Of a DNA stretch of 35,927 nucleotides, positions 1 to 8,331 are shown piece after piece. Within the stretch, counting starts at the first letter, position 1. Every line of letters begins with the position of its first letter. The notes beneath the pieces were generated by a model. That model was not told the origin of the DNA, searched no databases, and worked only from the letters and a program-made list of their open reading frames with translations. The position numbers and the translations under genes were made by a program. Source of the DNA: an uncultured Prevotellaceae bacterium (lineage in GTDB: Bacteria > Bacteroidota > Bacteroidia > Bacteroidales > Bacteroidaceae); assembly GCA_946625675.1 (NCBI GenBank), contig CAMOTI010000116.1, forward strand, positions 1 through 35,927, read 5' to 3'.

Positions 1-7
1 TGAAATT

Positions 8-40
8 CTTGCACATTTTGAGATAAAATTGTTACCTTTG
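8..40 (+). promoter_or_regulatory. acpP promoter (Bacteroidetes type)
   Basis: The -7 element TACCTTTG (33-40) matches the Bacteroidetes sigma-AB consensus TAnnTTTG. A CTTG -33 element at 8-11 lies 21 nt upstream, within the usual spacing. Transcription should start near 46-48, giving a leader of about 110 nt before the acpP start at 160. This supports the short ACP over a longer in-frame reading that would begin at 49, right at the transcription start. Confidence 0.7.
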
Positions 41-159
41 CAGCCTAAATGCAACTTTTGGGTTCAAAAGCGTGCATTTTTAGTGTGTTAATACTGTTTT
101 TTCAGCAGGAATTAATTACTGAGTTGAATAATAAATTCATTAACAAAAAAAATTGTATT

Positions 160-396
160 ATGTCTGAAATTGAAGAAAAAGTAAAGCAGATCATTACCGA
201 CAAACTTGGTGTTGACGAAGCAGAAGTAAAGCCAGAGGCAAGTTTCACGGGCGACCTTGGAGCAGACTCACTTGACACAGTAGAGCTCATCATGGAGTTC
301 GAGAAAGTTTTCGGGATCAGCATTCCTGACGACAAGGCTGAGCAGATCACCACTGTAGGCCAGGCAATCTCTTACATTGAGGAGAACGCAAAATAA
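160..396 (+). CDS. acpP: Acyl carrier protein
   Basis: This 78-residue acidic protein carries the growing acyl chain in type II fatty acid synthesis as a thioester on a phosphopantetheine arm. The attachment serine is Ser37 in the GADSLD motif, followed by the usual helix TVELIMEFE. Length and sequence match bacterial ACPs from first to last residue. An in-frame ATG at 49 would add 37 hydrophobic residues that ACPs do not have, so I chose ATG 160. It lies directly upstream of fabF, whose enzyme uses acyl-ACP. A hairpin and T-run separate the two genes, so fabF may be read partly from acpP read-through. Confidence 0.97.
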   Translation: MSEIEEKVKQIITDKLGVDEAEVKPEASFTGDLGADSLDTVELIMEFEKVFGISIPDDKAEQITTVGQAISYIEENAK

Positions 397-409
397 ATTT
401 TTGGACACA

Positions 410-476
410 ATTATGAATTACGGGTCATGAAGCAGGCAATGTCTGCGTCATGATTTGTAATTCATAATTTTTTTTT
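410..476 (+). terminator. Hairpin plus T-run between acpP and fabF
   Basis: A perfect 12-bp inverted repeat (ATTATGAATTAC at 410-421 with its complement at 457-468) encloses a second imperfect stem (CATGAAGCAG at 426-435 with its partner at 443-452). The loop is GCAATGT, and eight T residues follow (469-476). The shape is that of an intrinsic terminator or attenuator. It would let cells make more ACP than FabF, which suits the high cellular demand for ACP. Confidence 0.6.
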
Positions 477-514
477 AGAATTATTCTACCAATAATAATA
501 AAGTATACTATTAT

Positions 515-1783
515 ATGGAATTGAAAAGAGTTGTTGTTACTGGACTGGGCGCTTTGACTCCGCTTGGCAATAATGTTGAGGAGTCTTGGGAGAATCTCAA
601 GAACGGTAAGAGTGGCGCGGCTCCAATTACGCATTTCGACGCCTCTCAGTTTAAGACACAGTTTGCCTGCGAGGTGAAGGGATTCAATGCCACTGACTTC
701 GGAATTGACCGCAAGGAGGCACGCAAGATGGATATATATACGCAGTATGCCATCGCTGCCGCCAAAATGGCCATTGAGGACTCCGGGATGGACCTCGACA
801 CGATCGACAAGAACGAAATCGGAGTGGTGCTCGGCGTAGGAATCGGAGGAATACACACCTTTGAGGAAGAGGCCGGCAACTATGCCCTCCACGGACCTGA
901 GATGGGTCCGAAGTTCAACCCCTTCTTTATCCCGAAGATGATTGCAGACATCGCTGCAGGACTTATCTCCATCGACTATGGATTCCATGGACCGAACTAT
1001 ACTACTACATCTGCATGCGCATCGTCCACTAATGCCATCGCCGACGCTTTCGCACTGGTACGTCTGGGCAAAGCCAACGCTATGATCACAGGTGGTGCCG
1101 AGGCAGCCATCTGGCCTTCTGGTGTGGGTGGTTTCAATGCGATGAAAGCACTCTCTACCCGCAACGATGAGCCTGAGAAGGCCAGCCGTCCTTTCAGCGC
1201 AAGCCGCGACGGATTCGTCATGGGCGAGGGAGCCGGAATACTCGTGCTTGAGGAGCTGGAGCATGCCAAGGCAAGAGGTGCCAAGATTTATGCCGAAATC
1301 GCCGGAGTGGGCATGTCGGCCGACGCTTACCACATCACAGCCTCACACCCTGAAGGACTGGGAGCCAAGCTTGTGATGCAGCGCGCACTGAAGGACGCTC
1401 AGCTCAAACCTGAGGACATCGACTACATCAACGTGCATGGAACTTCCACACATGTGGGCGACATCTCAGAGGCCAAGGCCATCAAGGAGGTGTTCGGAGA
1501 GAGCGCATACAAACTCAACATCAGCTCAACCAAGTCGATGACTGGCCACCTGCTCGGTGCAGCCGGAGCAGTTGAAAGCATCATCAGCGTTCTGGCCGTG
1601 AAGAACGACGTTGTTCCGCCGACAATCAACCACGACCCGGAAGACAAGGACGAGGAAATCGACTACGAGCTTAACTTCACGTTCAACCAGGCTCAGCATC
1701 GCACCGTACGTGCGGCACTCAGCAACACATTCGGATTCGGAGGACACAACGCATGTGCCATCTTCAAGAAATATGAGGAATAA
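515..1783 (+). CDS. fabF: 3-oxoacyl-ACP synthase II (KAS II)
   Basis: This 422-residue cytoplasmic enzyme condenses malonyl-ACP with acyl-ACP to extend fatty acids. The catalytic triad of the decarboxylating ketosynthases is visible: Cys168 in TTTSACASS, His308 in [11 protein letters not shown], and His345 in [12 protein letters not shown], with the conserved Lys340 just before it. The glycine-rich C-terminal motif [10 protein letters not shown] is present. Length is normal. The start at 515 gives the family-typical N-terminus KRVVVTGLG. It is followed 18 nt later by rnc, the common acpP-fabF-rnc order in this phylum. Confidence 0.97.
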   Translation: MELKRVVVTGLGALTPLGNNVEESWENLKNGKSGAAPITHFDASQFKTQFACEVKGFNATDFGIDRKEARKMDIYTQYAIAAAKMAIEDSGMDLDTIDKNEIGVVLGVGIGGIHTFEEEAGNYALHGPEMGPKFNPFFIPKMIADIAAGLISIDYGFHGPNYTTTSACASSTNAIADAFALVRLGKANAMITGGAEAAIWPSGVGGFNAMKALSTRNDEPEKASRPFSASRDGFVMGEGAGILVLEELEHAKARGAKIYAEIAGVGMSADAYHITASHPEGLGAKLVMQRALKDAQLKPEDIDYINVHGTSTHVGDISEAKAIKEVFGESAYKLNISSTKSMTGHLLGAAGAVESIISVLAVKNDVVPPTINHDPEDKDEEIDYELNFTFNQAQHRTVRAALSNTFGFGGHNACAIFKKYEE

Positions 1784-1801
1784 GAAAGCTCCTGAATCTA
1801 C

Positions 1802-2602
1802 ATGTTGCTAAGAAACATATACGACAAGACAAGGCTCCTGTTCCGAAGGGATAAGGAGCCTTTTTTGCTGTTGAGGAAGATACTGGGGTTCTACCCCAAG
1901 GACATCACTCTGTATCAGACCGCACTCAAGCACAAGTCCACTAACTTCAAGGGAGGCAGCCACAAGAACAACGAGCGCCTGGAATTCCTCGGCGACGCCG
2001 TGCTGGGATGTGTGGTGGCCGACCTCCTCTATGAGAAATACCCTAAGCGCCAGGAGGGGTTCCTCACCACGCTTAGGAGCAAACTCGTAAGGAGGGACAT
2101 GCTCAACAAGCTGGCCGACAAAATCGGACTCGACCAGCTCGTGGACTATTCCGGCAGAAAGACATCGGCACACAACAGCTATATGGACGGCAACGCGTTC
2201 GAGGCACTCGTCGGCGCTGTCTACCTCGACCGGGGATACGACTATGCCGTCTTTTTCATCCGCGACCGTGTCTTCCGCAAGCACGTCGACATCGAGGAGG
2301 TGTCGAAGACGGAGGAGAACTTCAAGAGCAAGCTCATTGAGTGGTGTCAGAAGCATCAGTTCGACTTCATCTTTGAAGTGGTCAGCGAGGTCGTGCAGCC
2401 CGACAGGAACTCCACGCTCTTCACAACCCGGGTCACCATAGAGGAGCAGTATTGCGGGACAGGCGAGGGCTACTCAAAAAAGGAAAGCCACCAGGACGCG
2501 GCACGCCACGCCTACGCACACATCAAGCGCGACAAGAACCTATACAATTCCATACTGGAATCCCACAAAAAACGGCTGAAAGAAGAAAAGACCGAAGAAT
2601 AA
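1802..2602 (+). CDS. rnc: Ribonuclease III
   Basis: A 266-residue double-strand-specific endoribonuclease that processes rRNA and other structured RNAs. The RNase III signature is NNERLEFLGDAVLG, giving metal-binding Glu61 and Asp65. The second acidic cluster is GNAFEALVGAVYLD with Glu134. A dsRNA-binding domain fills roughly residues 168-245 (NFKSKLIEWCQ to KKESHQDAARHAYAHI). The position matching E. coli Asp114 (three residues before the catalytic Glu) is Asn131, a departure from the E. coli enzyme. An N-terminal stretch of about 25 residues precedes the catalytic domain, and the tail is lysine-rich. Probably co-transcribed with fabF. Confidence 0.95.
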   Translation: MLLRNIYDKTRLLFRRDKEPFLLLRKILGFYPKDITLYQTALKHKSTNFKGGSHKNNERLEFLGDAVLGCVVADLLYEKYPKRQEGFLTTLRSKLVRRDMLNKLADKIGLDQLVDYSGRKTSAHNSYMDGNAFEALVGAVYLDRGYDYAVFFIRDRVFRKHVDIEEVSKTEENFKSKLIEWCQKHQFDFIFEVVSEVVQPDRNSTLFTTRVTIEEQYCGTGEGYSKKESHQDAARHAYAHIKRDKNLYNSILESHKKRLKEEKTEE

Positions 2603-2668
2603 GCCCGTTTTTTGTTACGATTGGGTTAATTATTCCTTATTCATTCTTCAAAGTTCATTATATTTTCG

Positions 2669-2676
2669 TATCTTTG
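2669..2676 (+). promoter_or_regulatory. -7 element upstream of the GH3-like gene
   Basis: TATCTTTG matches TAnnTTTG. The -33 region is weak. Transcription would start around 2682-2684, so the ATG at 2702 is the credible start of the next gene; the in-frame TTG at 2684 would sit at the very 5' end of the mRNA. Confidence 0.55.
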
Positions 2677-2701
2677 CCGTAATTTGTCAAACCAAACAAC
2701 A

Positions 2702-4222
2702 ATGAATCCGACAAAACTACTTAATAAATTCTATTTCGCAAGAAGACAAAAAGCCATACAGCTATATGACAACCATGCTGAGGAAATCCAGATGGAGGTC
2801 ATGCGCCACCTGATAGACAGGGCAAAGGACACGGAGTGGGGCCGTCAGCACAATTTCTCCTCCATCAACACTTATGAGGACTTTGCTGCGCAGATGCCCG
2901 TTAACTCCTATGAAGAACTGAAAGGATATATCCATCGCATGCGCGAGGGAGAGATCGACATCCTCTGGCCTGGAAAGGTGCAGTGGTTTGCCAAGTCTTC
3001 CGGTACGACCAACGACAAGAGCAAGTTCATCCCCGTCAGCAAGGAAGGGCTGAAAGGCATACACTACAAAGGTGGGTCTGACTGCATATCATGCTACCTC
3101 GCCATCCGGCCCAAAAGCAAGCTTTTCAAGGGTAAGAGCCTGATTCTGGGAGGAAGCCATGCCCCCAACCTGAATACGCCGAGTACGCTCGTCGGCGACC
3201 TCAGCGCCATTCTCATCGAGAACGTGCCAAAGGCCGTCAACCTCACCCGCATCCCGAAGAAGAAAGTCGCGCTGCTGTCGGACTTTGAGCAGAAGCGCGA
3301 CCAGATTGCACGTATTGCCATGAACAAGAACGTGACCAACATCAGCGGCGTCCCGTCGTGGATGATGTCGGTGCTCACCCGTATGCTCGAGATTTCCGGA
3401 GAAGAGACCATCGACAAGATATGGCCCAACCTCGAAGTGTTCTTCCACGGTGGAGTGGCCTTCACGCCCTACCGTGAGCAGTACAAGCGCATTATAAAGA
3501 ATCCGGACATGTGCTACATGGAGACCTACAACGCCTCCGAGGGATTCTTCGGCATCCAGACCGACCTGTCCGACTCGTCGATGAAGCTCATGATTGACTA
3601 CGGCGTATTCTACGAGTTCATACCGATGAGCGAATTTGGAAAGAAAGACGCAACGGTGGTTCCGCTGTGGGAGGTGCAGACAGGTGTGAACTATGCCATG
3701 GTCATCAGCACCACATGCGGACTTTGGCGATACGTCATCGGAGACACAGTGCAGTTCACGCAGAAAAACCCCTACAAGTTCTTCATCAGTGGGCGAACCA
3801 AGCATTTCATCAACGCATTCGGAGAGGAACTCATCGTCGACAACGCGGAGAAAGGACTTGAGCAGGCATGCCTCGCCACGGGCGCGCAGGTCAGGGAATA
3901 CACAGCCGCACCCATCTTCATGGACGACAACGCCAGATGCCGCCACCAGTGGATTGTGGAGTTCGCCAAGAAACCGGAGTCGATCAGCGAGTTCGCCGCC
4001 ATTCTCGACCGCTCGCTGCAGGCCATCAACTCCGACTATGAGGCCAAACGATACAAGAACATCACACTGCAGCCACTCGAAATCATAGAGGCAAAGACCG
4101 GCCTGTTCGACCAATGGCTGAAAAACAAAGGAAAACTGGGAGGACAGCACAAAATTCCCAGACTCAGCAACTCACGCGAATATATCGAGGAACTGATTGC
4201 CCTCAACCAGAAGGAAGAGTAA
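2702..4222 (+). CDS. GH3-family acyl-adenylating/amidotransferase-like protein
   Basis: A 506-residue cytoplasmic protein of the GH3 family, best known in plants as ATP-dependent acyl acid-amido synthetases of the firefly-luciferase superfamily. The nucleotide-binding motif SSGTTNDKS begins at residue 99, the adenylation-core motif YNASEGFFG is at 276-284, YVIGD at 344-348, and the hinge motif GRTKHFINAFGEEL at 364-377. Length fits bacterial GH3 homologues, whose substrates are unknown to me; an acid-to-amide conjugation is inference. It starts a tight same-strand run with the lipoprotein (38-nt gap), rnhB and the WYL regulator. Confidence 0.85.
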   Translation: MNPTKLLNKFYFARRQKAIQLYDNHAEEIQMEVMRHLIDRAKDTEWGRQHNFSSINTYEDFAAQMPVNSYEELKGYIHRMREGEIDILWPGKVQWFAKSSGTTNDKSKFIPVSKEGLKGIHYKGGSDCISCYLAIRPKSKLFKGKSLILGGSHAPNLNTPSTLVGDLSAILIENVPKAVNLTRIPKKKVALLSDFEQKRDQIARIAMNKNVTNISGVPSWMMSVLTRMLEISGEETIDKIWPNLEVFFHGGVAFTPYREQYKRIIKNPDMCYMETYNASEGFFGIQTDLSDSSMKLMIDYGVFYEFIPMSEFGKKDATVVPLWEVQTGVNYAMVISTTCGLWRYVIGDTVQFTQKNPYKFFISGRTKHFINAFGEELIVDNAEKGLEQACLATGAQVREYTAAPIFMDDNARCRHQWIVEFAKKPESISEFAAILDRSLQAINSDYEAKRYKNITLQPLEIIEAKTGLFDQWLKNKGKLGGQHKIPRLSNSREYIEELIALNQKEE

Positions 4223-4260
4223 GCAACCGTTATTACCCCAAAAAAGTACGCCATCAAGGC

Positions 4261-6678
4261 ATGCGGAAATTCTTTCAGCTATATTGCATCGTATTATGGG
4301 CAATACTGATGGTGGCATGCGCCAACCTCGGTACGCCAGATGGAGGTCCCTTCGACGAGGAACCTCCGAAAATCGTTGGCACATCGCCAAAGTTTGGTGC
4401 CATAAACTCCAAGCACAAGAAGATTGTGCTGATGTTCAACGAGAACATCAAGCTCGACAATGCCATGGAAAAGGTGGTGATCTCACCACCACAAATCAAC
4501 CAGCCCGACATTGACGCAGCAGGAAAGAAAATCACCATCACGCTGAACGACACCCTCAAGCCGGGACTGACATACACCATCGACTTCGCTGACGCCATTC
4601 AGGACAACAACGAGGGCAATCCGATGGAAGACTATGCCTTCACGTTCTCCACGGGCGAGGTGGTCGACACCTTCCAAGTGTCGGGATATGTGCTCGACGC
4701 ATCCAATCTCGAACCGATGAAAGGCCTGCTCGTCGGACTCTACCGGATTCCAGACGGGGAGACCGACGTGCCCGACAGCATTTTCCGGACCAAAGAGTTT
4801 GAACGCGTTTCCCGGACCGACGCCGCCGGACATTTCGTCATCAAGGGACTCGACCAGGAGGCACAATACCGTGCTTTCGCACTCAAGGACCAAGACCAGG
4901 ACTTCCGCTTCAGCCAAAAAGCGGAGATACTCGGATTCAACAAAACCATCATCACACCCTCAGCCAAGCCCGACATACGGCAGGACACCGTGTGGCACGA
5001 CTCCATTCACTACGACTCCATCATCTACAAGCCCTACACCCATTACTATCCTGACGACATCGTGATCAAGGCATTCACAGAGGATGGACAGAACCGCGCC
5101 TACCTGAAGGGAGAGCGGCCGCAACTGGAGAAATTCACAATCTATTTCACGGCTCCTGACTCCGTCCTGCCAGTCATCAAAGGCATCAATTTCGATGAGA
5201 GAGACGCATTCGTCGTAGATGCCAATGAGGGCAGGGACACGCTCACCTACTGGGTGCGCGACTCGCTCGTCTACAACAACGACACACTCTCATTCCTGAT
5301 GACCTACAACTACACCGACACGCTCAACCAGCTGGTGGAACGGACGGACACGATGCGGATGCTCTCCAAGGTGACGTATGAGAAGGTGCAGAAGCAGAAG
5401 AAAAACGAGTGGGAGGAATACCGCAAGAACTATATCAAGGAATACAAGCAGAATCTGCGTCGTCGTAAGCGTGAGGGCGCCAGCCCGGACGACGGTGGAG
5501 GCACGCCCCCCGACCCGTCTGCCCCTCTGCAGCCGGTACATATAGGAGAAAAGCCGAGCCAGCCGAATCAGGCCGCTCCTGACTCTGTGGCGGCAAGGAA
5601 AGAAACCACGCCGAAGGTGAAGACCGAGGAAGAGGAGTACGACGAGTTCGTCTACGACTTCGACGAGCCCAAACCGGCTGCTCCCACGAAGGACGAGGCG
5701 GCACGCGACACAACAGTGCTGCCACCAGACACGCTGCCCATCCCGACGGTGACAAAGACAGAGACAGAACCGTCCACAGCCTCCACCAGCAGCCGGAAAA
5801 AACGGAAAAAAGCGAAAAAGAGCCGCAAGTCGCGCAAGAAGCAGACGGCTGAGGAAGACTCAGGCGCAGGCGATGAGGCTGAGGCCAAGGAGAAAAAGTC
5901 CAGAAAGGAGAAGAAAAGCGAGAAGGACGAAGACATTGAGGTGCCACCGATGCCGGAGACATTCCTCGAGGTGAAGTTCTCCAACGCAAGCATCAGCCCC
6001 GACCAGAATATCGACATCTCTTTCCGTGAGCCTATCGACACGGCCTATGTCGACAAATTCCATTTCTACCACACCGTGGACTCGGTGGACTACGACCTGC
6101 CGTTCCTCCTGAAAAGGATTCCAGGCAGCATGATGCAATACCGGCTTTATGCCGAATGGGAGCCCGACAGCACTTACACGCTACGAGTGGACACAGGAGC
6201 GGTCGTCAGCATGTACGGCAAGCGGATGGCCGGCATGAAGAAGTCCATCAAGGTGAAAGGTCTTGACAAGTTCAGCCAGCTCACCGTGAACCTTCATAAC
6301 ACCGACCCCTCAGCCGTCGTGATACTGCTCAACCAGAGCGGTAAGGAGATGAAACGTCAGAAGGCGGAGGGCGGCAAAGTGGACTTCTTCTACGTGGATC
6401 CCGGCGTCTACTATCTGTCCATGTACTACGACCTGGACGGCAACGGCCAATGGACCACCGGAGACTATGACGCACAGCGTCAGCCAGAGCCCGTGTTCTT
6501 CTGCCCGCAGGAATTCAACCTGCGCGCCGAGTGGGAGAACAGCCAGGACTGGAATCCGGAGAGCACACCGCTGTTCAAACAGAAACCGGAGAAAATCACG
6601 AAGCAGAAGCCCGACAAGAAAAAACAGCGCAAGAGCAAGAATGCGGAACGCGAGGAGAAGAAACGAAACGAAAAATAA
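4261..6678 (+). CDS. Ig-like domain lipoprotein with long charged linker
   Basis: An 805-residue envelope lipoprotein of unknown role. The signal peptide ends in the lipobox LMVAC, with Cys20 as lipidation site. An N-terminal bacterial Ig-like domain of the Big_5 type (about residues 28-125, starting DEEPPKIVGTSPKFG) is followed by a carboxypeptidase-regulatory-like beta-sandwich (about 133-235). Residues 395-560 form a low-complexity linker, first Pro-rich, then acidic, then very rich in Lys/Arg/Ser. A second beta-rich module spans about 563-765, and the tail is again basic. An in-frame upstream ATG at 4114 lies inside the GH3-like gene and gives no signal peptide, so I chose 4261. Confidence 0.8.
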   Translation: MRKFFQLYCIVLWAILMVACANLGTPDGGPFDEEPPKIVGTSPKFGAINSKHKKIVLMFNENIKLDNAMEKVVISPPQINQPDIDAAGKKITITLNDTLKPGLTYTIDFADAIQDNNEGNPMEDYAFTFSTGEVVDTFQVSGYVLDASNLEPMKGLLVGLYRIPDGETDVPDSIFRTKEFERVSRTDAAGHFVIKGLDQEAQYRAFALKDQDQDFRFSQKAEILGFNKTIITPSAKPDIRQDTVWHDSIHYDSIIYKPYTHYYPDDIVIKAFTEDGQNRAYLKGERPQLEKFTIYFTAPDSVLPVIKGINFDERDAFVVDANEGRDTLTYWVRDSLVYNNDTLSFLMTYNYTDTLNQLVERTDTMRMLSKVTYEKVQKQKKNEWEEYRKNYIKEYKQNLRRRKREGASPDDGGGTPPDPSAPLQPVHIGEKPSQPNQAAPDSVAARKETTPKVKTEEEEYDEFVYDFDEPKPAAPTKDEAARDTTVLPPDTLPIPTVTKTETEPSTASTSSRKKRKKAKKSRKSRKKQTAEEDSGAGDEAEAKEKKSRKEKKSEKDEDIEVPPMPETFLEVKFSNASISPDQNIDISFREPIDTAYVDKFHFYHTVDSVDYDLPFLLKRIPGSMMQYRLYAEWEPDSTYTLRVDTGAVVSMYGKRMAGMKKSIKVKGLDKFSQLTVNLHNTDPSAVVILLNQSGKEMKRQKAEGGKVDFFYVDPGVYYLSMYYDLDGNGQWTTGDYDAQRQPEPVFFCPQEFNLRAEWENSQDWNPESTPLFKQKPEKITKQKPDKKKQRKSKNAEREEKKRNEK

Positions 6679-6705
6679 CAGGGATTTCCAAAAACACCAT
6701 CAGCC

Positions 6706-7332
6706 ATGATACAAGACCATCATCTGCTTCCCTGCTACCATGAGGGGGTGATAGAGGCGGGGTGTGACGAGGCTGGAAGAGGTTGTCTTGCCGGCAGTGT
6801 ATATGCCGCAGCGGTCATCCTTCCCCCCGACTATGCCAACCCGCTGCTGAACGACTCAAAACAGCTTTCAGAGAAAGCGCGCTATCAGCTGCGCGAGCAG
6901 ATTGAGCACGATGCGGTGGCATGGGCACTGGGTGTGGTCACGGCTGAGGAAATCGACAAGATGAACATCCTCCGTGCCAGCATCACGGCCATGCACCGGG
7001 CTTTGGACCAGCTGAAAGTGAGACCGCAGGAACTGATTATCGACGGCAACAGGTTCTACCCTTACGGGAATCTGCCTTACACCACCATCGTCAAGGGCGA
7101 CGGAAAATACCTCTCCATCGCCGCCGCGTCGATCCTGGCTAAAACCTACCGCGACGACTACATGAGGCAAATCCATCAGGAATACCCGTTCTATGGATGG
7201 GACCACAACGCAGGATATCCCACGAAAGAACACCGCCGTGCGATTGCCGAACACGGCATCTCCCCTTACCACCGAAAGACTTACAACCTGCTGGGCGACA
7301 CCCAACTGTCGCTCGACCTCGATTTTGGATAG
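6706..7332 (+). CDS. rnhB: Ribonuclease HII
   Basis: A 208-residue enzyme that cuts RNA in RNA-DNA hybrids and starts removal of misincorporated ribonucleotides. The N-terminal signature CDEAGRG gives catalytic Asp21 and Glu22. Asp113 in LIIDGN and Asp150 in [11 protein letters not shown] complete the metal-binding set. Length is typical. It sits 27 nt after the lipoprotein gene and 28 nt before the WYL-type regulator, consistent with one transcript. Confidence 0.95.
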   Translation: MIQDHHLLPCYHEGVIEAGCDEAGRGCLAGSVYAAAVILPPDYANPLLNDSKQLSEKARYQLREQIEHDAVAWALGVVTAEEIDKMNILRASITAMHRALDQLKVRPQELIIDGNRFYPYGNLPYTTIVKGDGKYLSIAAASILAKTYRDDYMRQIHQEYPFYGWDHNAGYPTKEHRRAIAEHGISPYHRKTYNLLGDTQLSLDLDFG

Positions 7333-7360
7333 AAAACCCTTTATTCCACTTATACAATCC

Positions 7361-8257
7361 ATGGAACTCAACAAATTCGACCGACAACTCAAATTGCTGG
7401 AGATGCTCATCGACAACATGTACCTCACGATACAGGAGATGGGCAAGAAACTCGGCATATCCACACGGTCGGTCTACAGATATATCCAGTTCTTCGAAGA
7501 CAACGGATTCGACGTCTACAACGACCAGGGAATCTACAGCGTGGGCCATAACTCACCGTTCGTGGCAGCCGTCACGAAAAAAATACATTTCACCAACGAA
7601 GAGCTCAACTGCCTCGGACTGCTCATCTCAAGGGCCGACCGCACCAACCCTGTGGTCAACAAGCTGAAATACCGGTTCAGGAATATCTACGGCATGAACT
7701 TCGGAGTAGACGATTTCCGCTTCGACAAAAACATCTCCGACAACGTGGAGGTGCTCAGAACGGCTATTGAGAACCGGCGCCTGTGTGTGCTTCAGAAGTA
7801 CAACTCGTTGAACAGTAAAGACCAACGCGACCGTCTCGTCGAACCATTCCAGTTTATGAACAACACCAACGAAGTGAGGTGCTTCGAGCTGGAGTCCGGC
7901 ATGTGCAAGAATTTCAAGGTGACACGCATCAAGGGCAAGGTGATCATGAAAAAGGAGAAATGGAAGCACGACGACCTGCATGTCAATTATTTCACGGACA
8001 TTTTCGGATTCTCCAGCGCCCAGGTCTGGAAAGTGATACTCAGGCTCACCACTGTCTCAAAAACCATCCTCATGGAGGAGTTCGGACTTGAAGAGATACG
8101 TTTTGTGCAGGAAGACGACGTACACTTCCTTGTCCACCTTCCTGTATGCAACATGAAAGGGGTGGGGCGATTCGTGATGGGACTCATCGACGAGGTGGAA
8201 GTCGTCAAAGGAGATGAACTCCGACAGTATGTCAACGAAAAACTACACCGTATATAA
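7361..8257 (+). CDS. WYL-type helix-turn-helix transcriptional regulator
   Basis: A 298-residue DNA-binding regulator. Residues 8-58 form a type-11 winged helix (LTIQEMGKKLGISTRSVYRYIQ is the helix-turn-helix). Residues about 128-200 resemble a WYL domain, the ligand-sensing Sm-like fold (LVEPFQFMNNTNEVRCFEL), although the literal W-Y-L triplet reads R-C-F. The C-terminal 90 residues match the WCX-type extension. The start at 7361 removes 56 residues that overlap rnhB. Target genes are unknown; the last position in a four-gene run suggests it may act on that run. Confidence 0.75.
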   Translation: MELNKFDRQLKLLEMLIDNMYLTIQEMGKKLGISTRSVYRYIQFFEDNGFDVYNDQGIYSVGHNSPFVAAVTKKIHFTNEELNCLGLLISRADRTNPVVNKLKYRFRNIYGMNFGVDDFRFDKNISDNVEVLRTAIENRRLCVLQKYNSLNSKDQRDRLVEPFQFMNNTNEVRCFELESGMCKNFKVTRIKGKVIMKKEKWKHDDLHVNYFTDIFGFSSAQVWKVILRLTTVSKTILMEEFGLEEIRFVQEDDVHFLVHLPVCNMKGVGRFVMGLIDEVEVVKGDELRQYVNEKLHRI

Positions 8258-8260
8258 TTT

Positions 8261-8317
8261 CTGAAATTTGAAATTTAATCTTTAAACTTTAAACTTTAAA
8301 CTTTCAACTTTCAACTA
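8261..8317 (+). repeat. AT-rich simple repeat (CTTTAAA / CTTTCAA units)
   Basis: Tandem seven-base units CTTTAAA change to CTTTCAA toward the end, preceded by a GAAATTT doublet. It fills the gap between the WYL gene and the GH9 gene. The same unit appears in the opposite orientation at 34843-34873. Confidence 0.7.
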
Positions 8318-8331
8318 AATACACACCTCTC

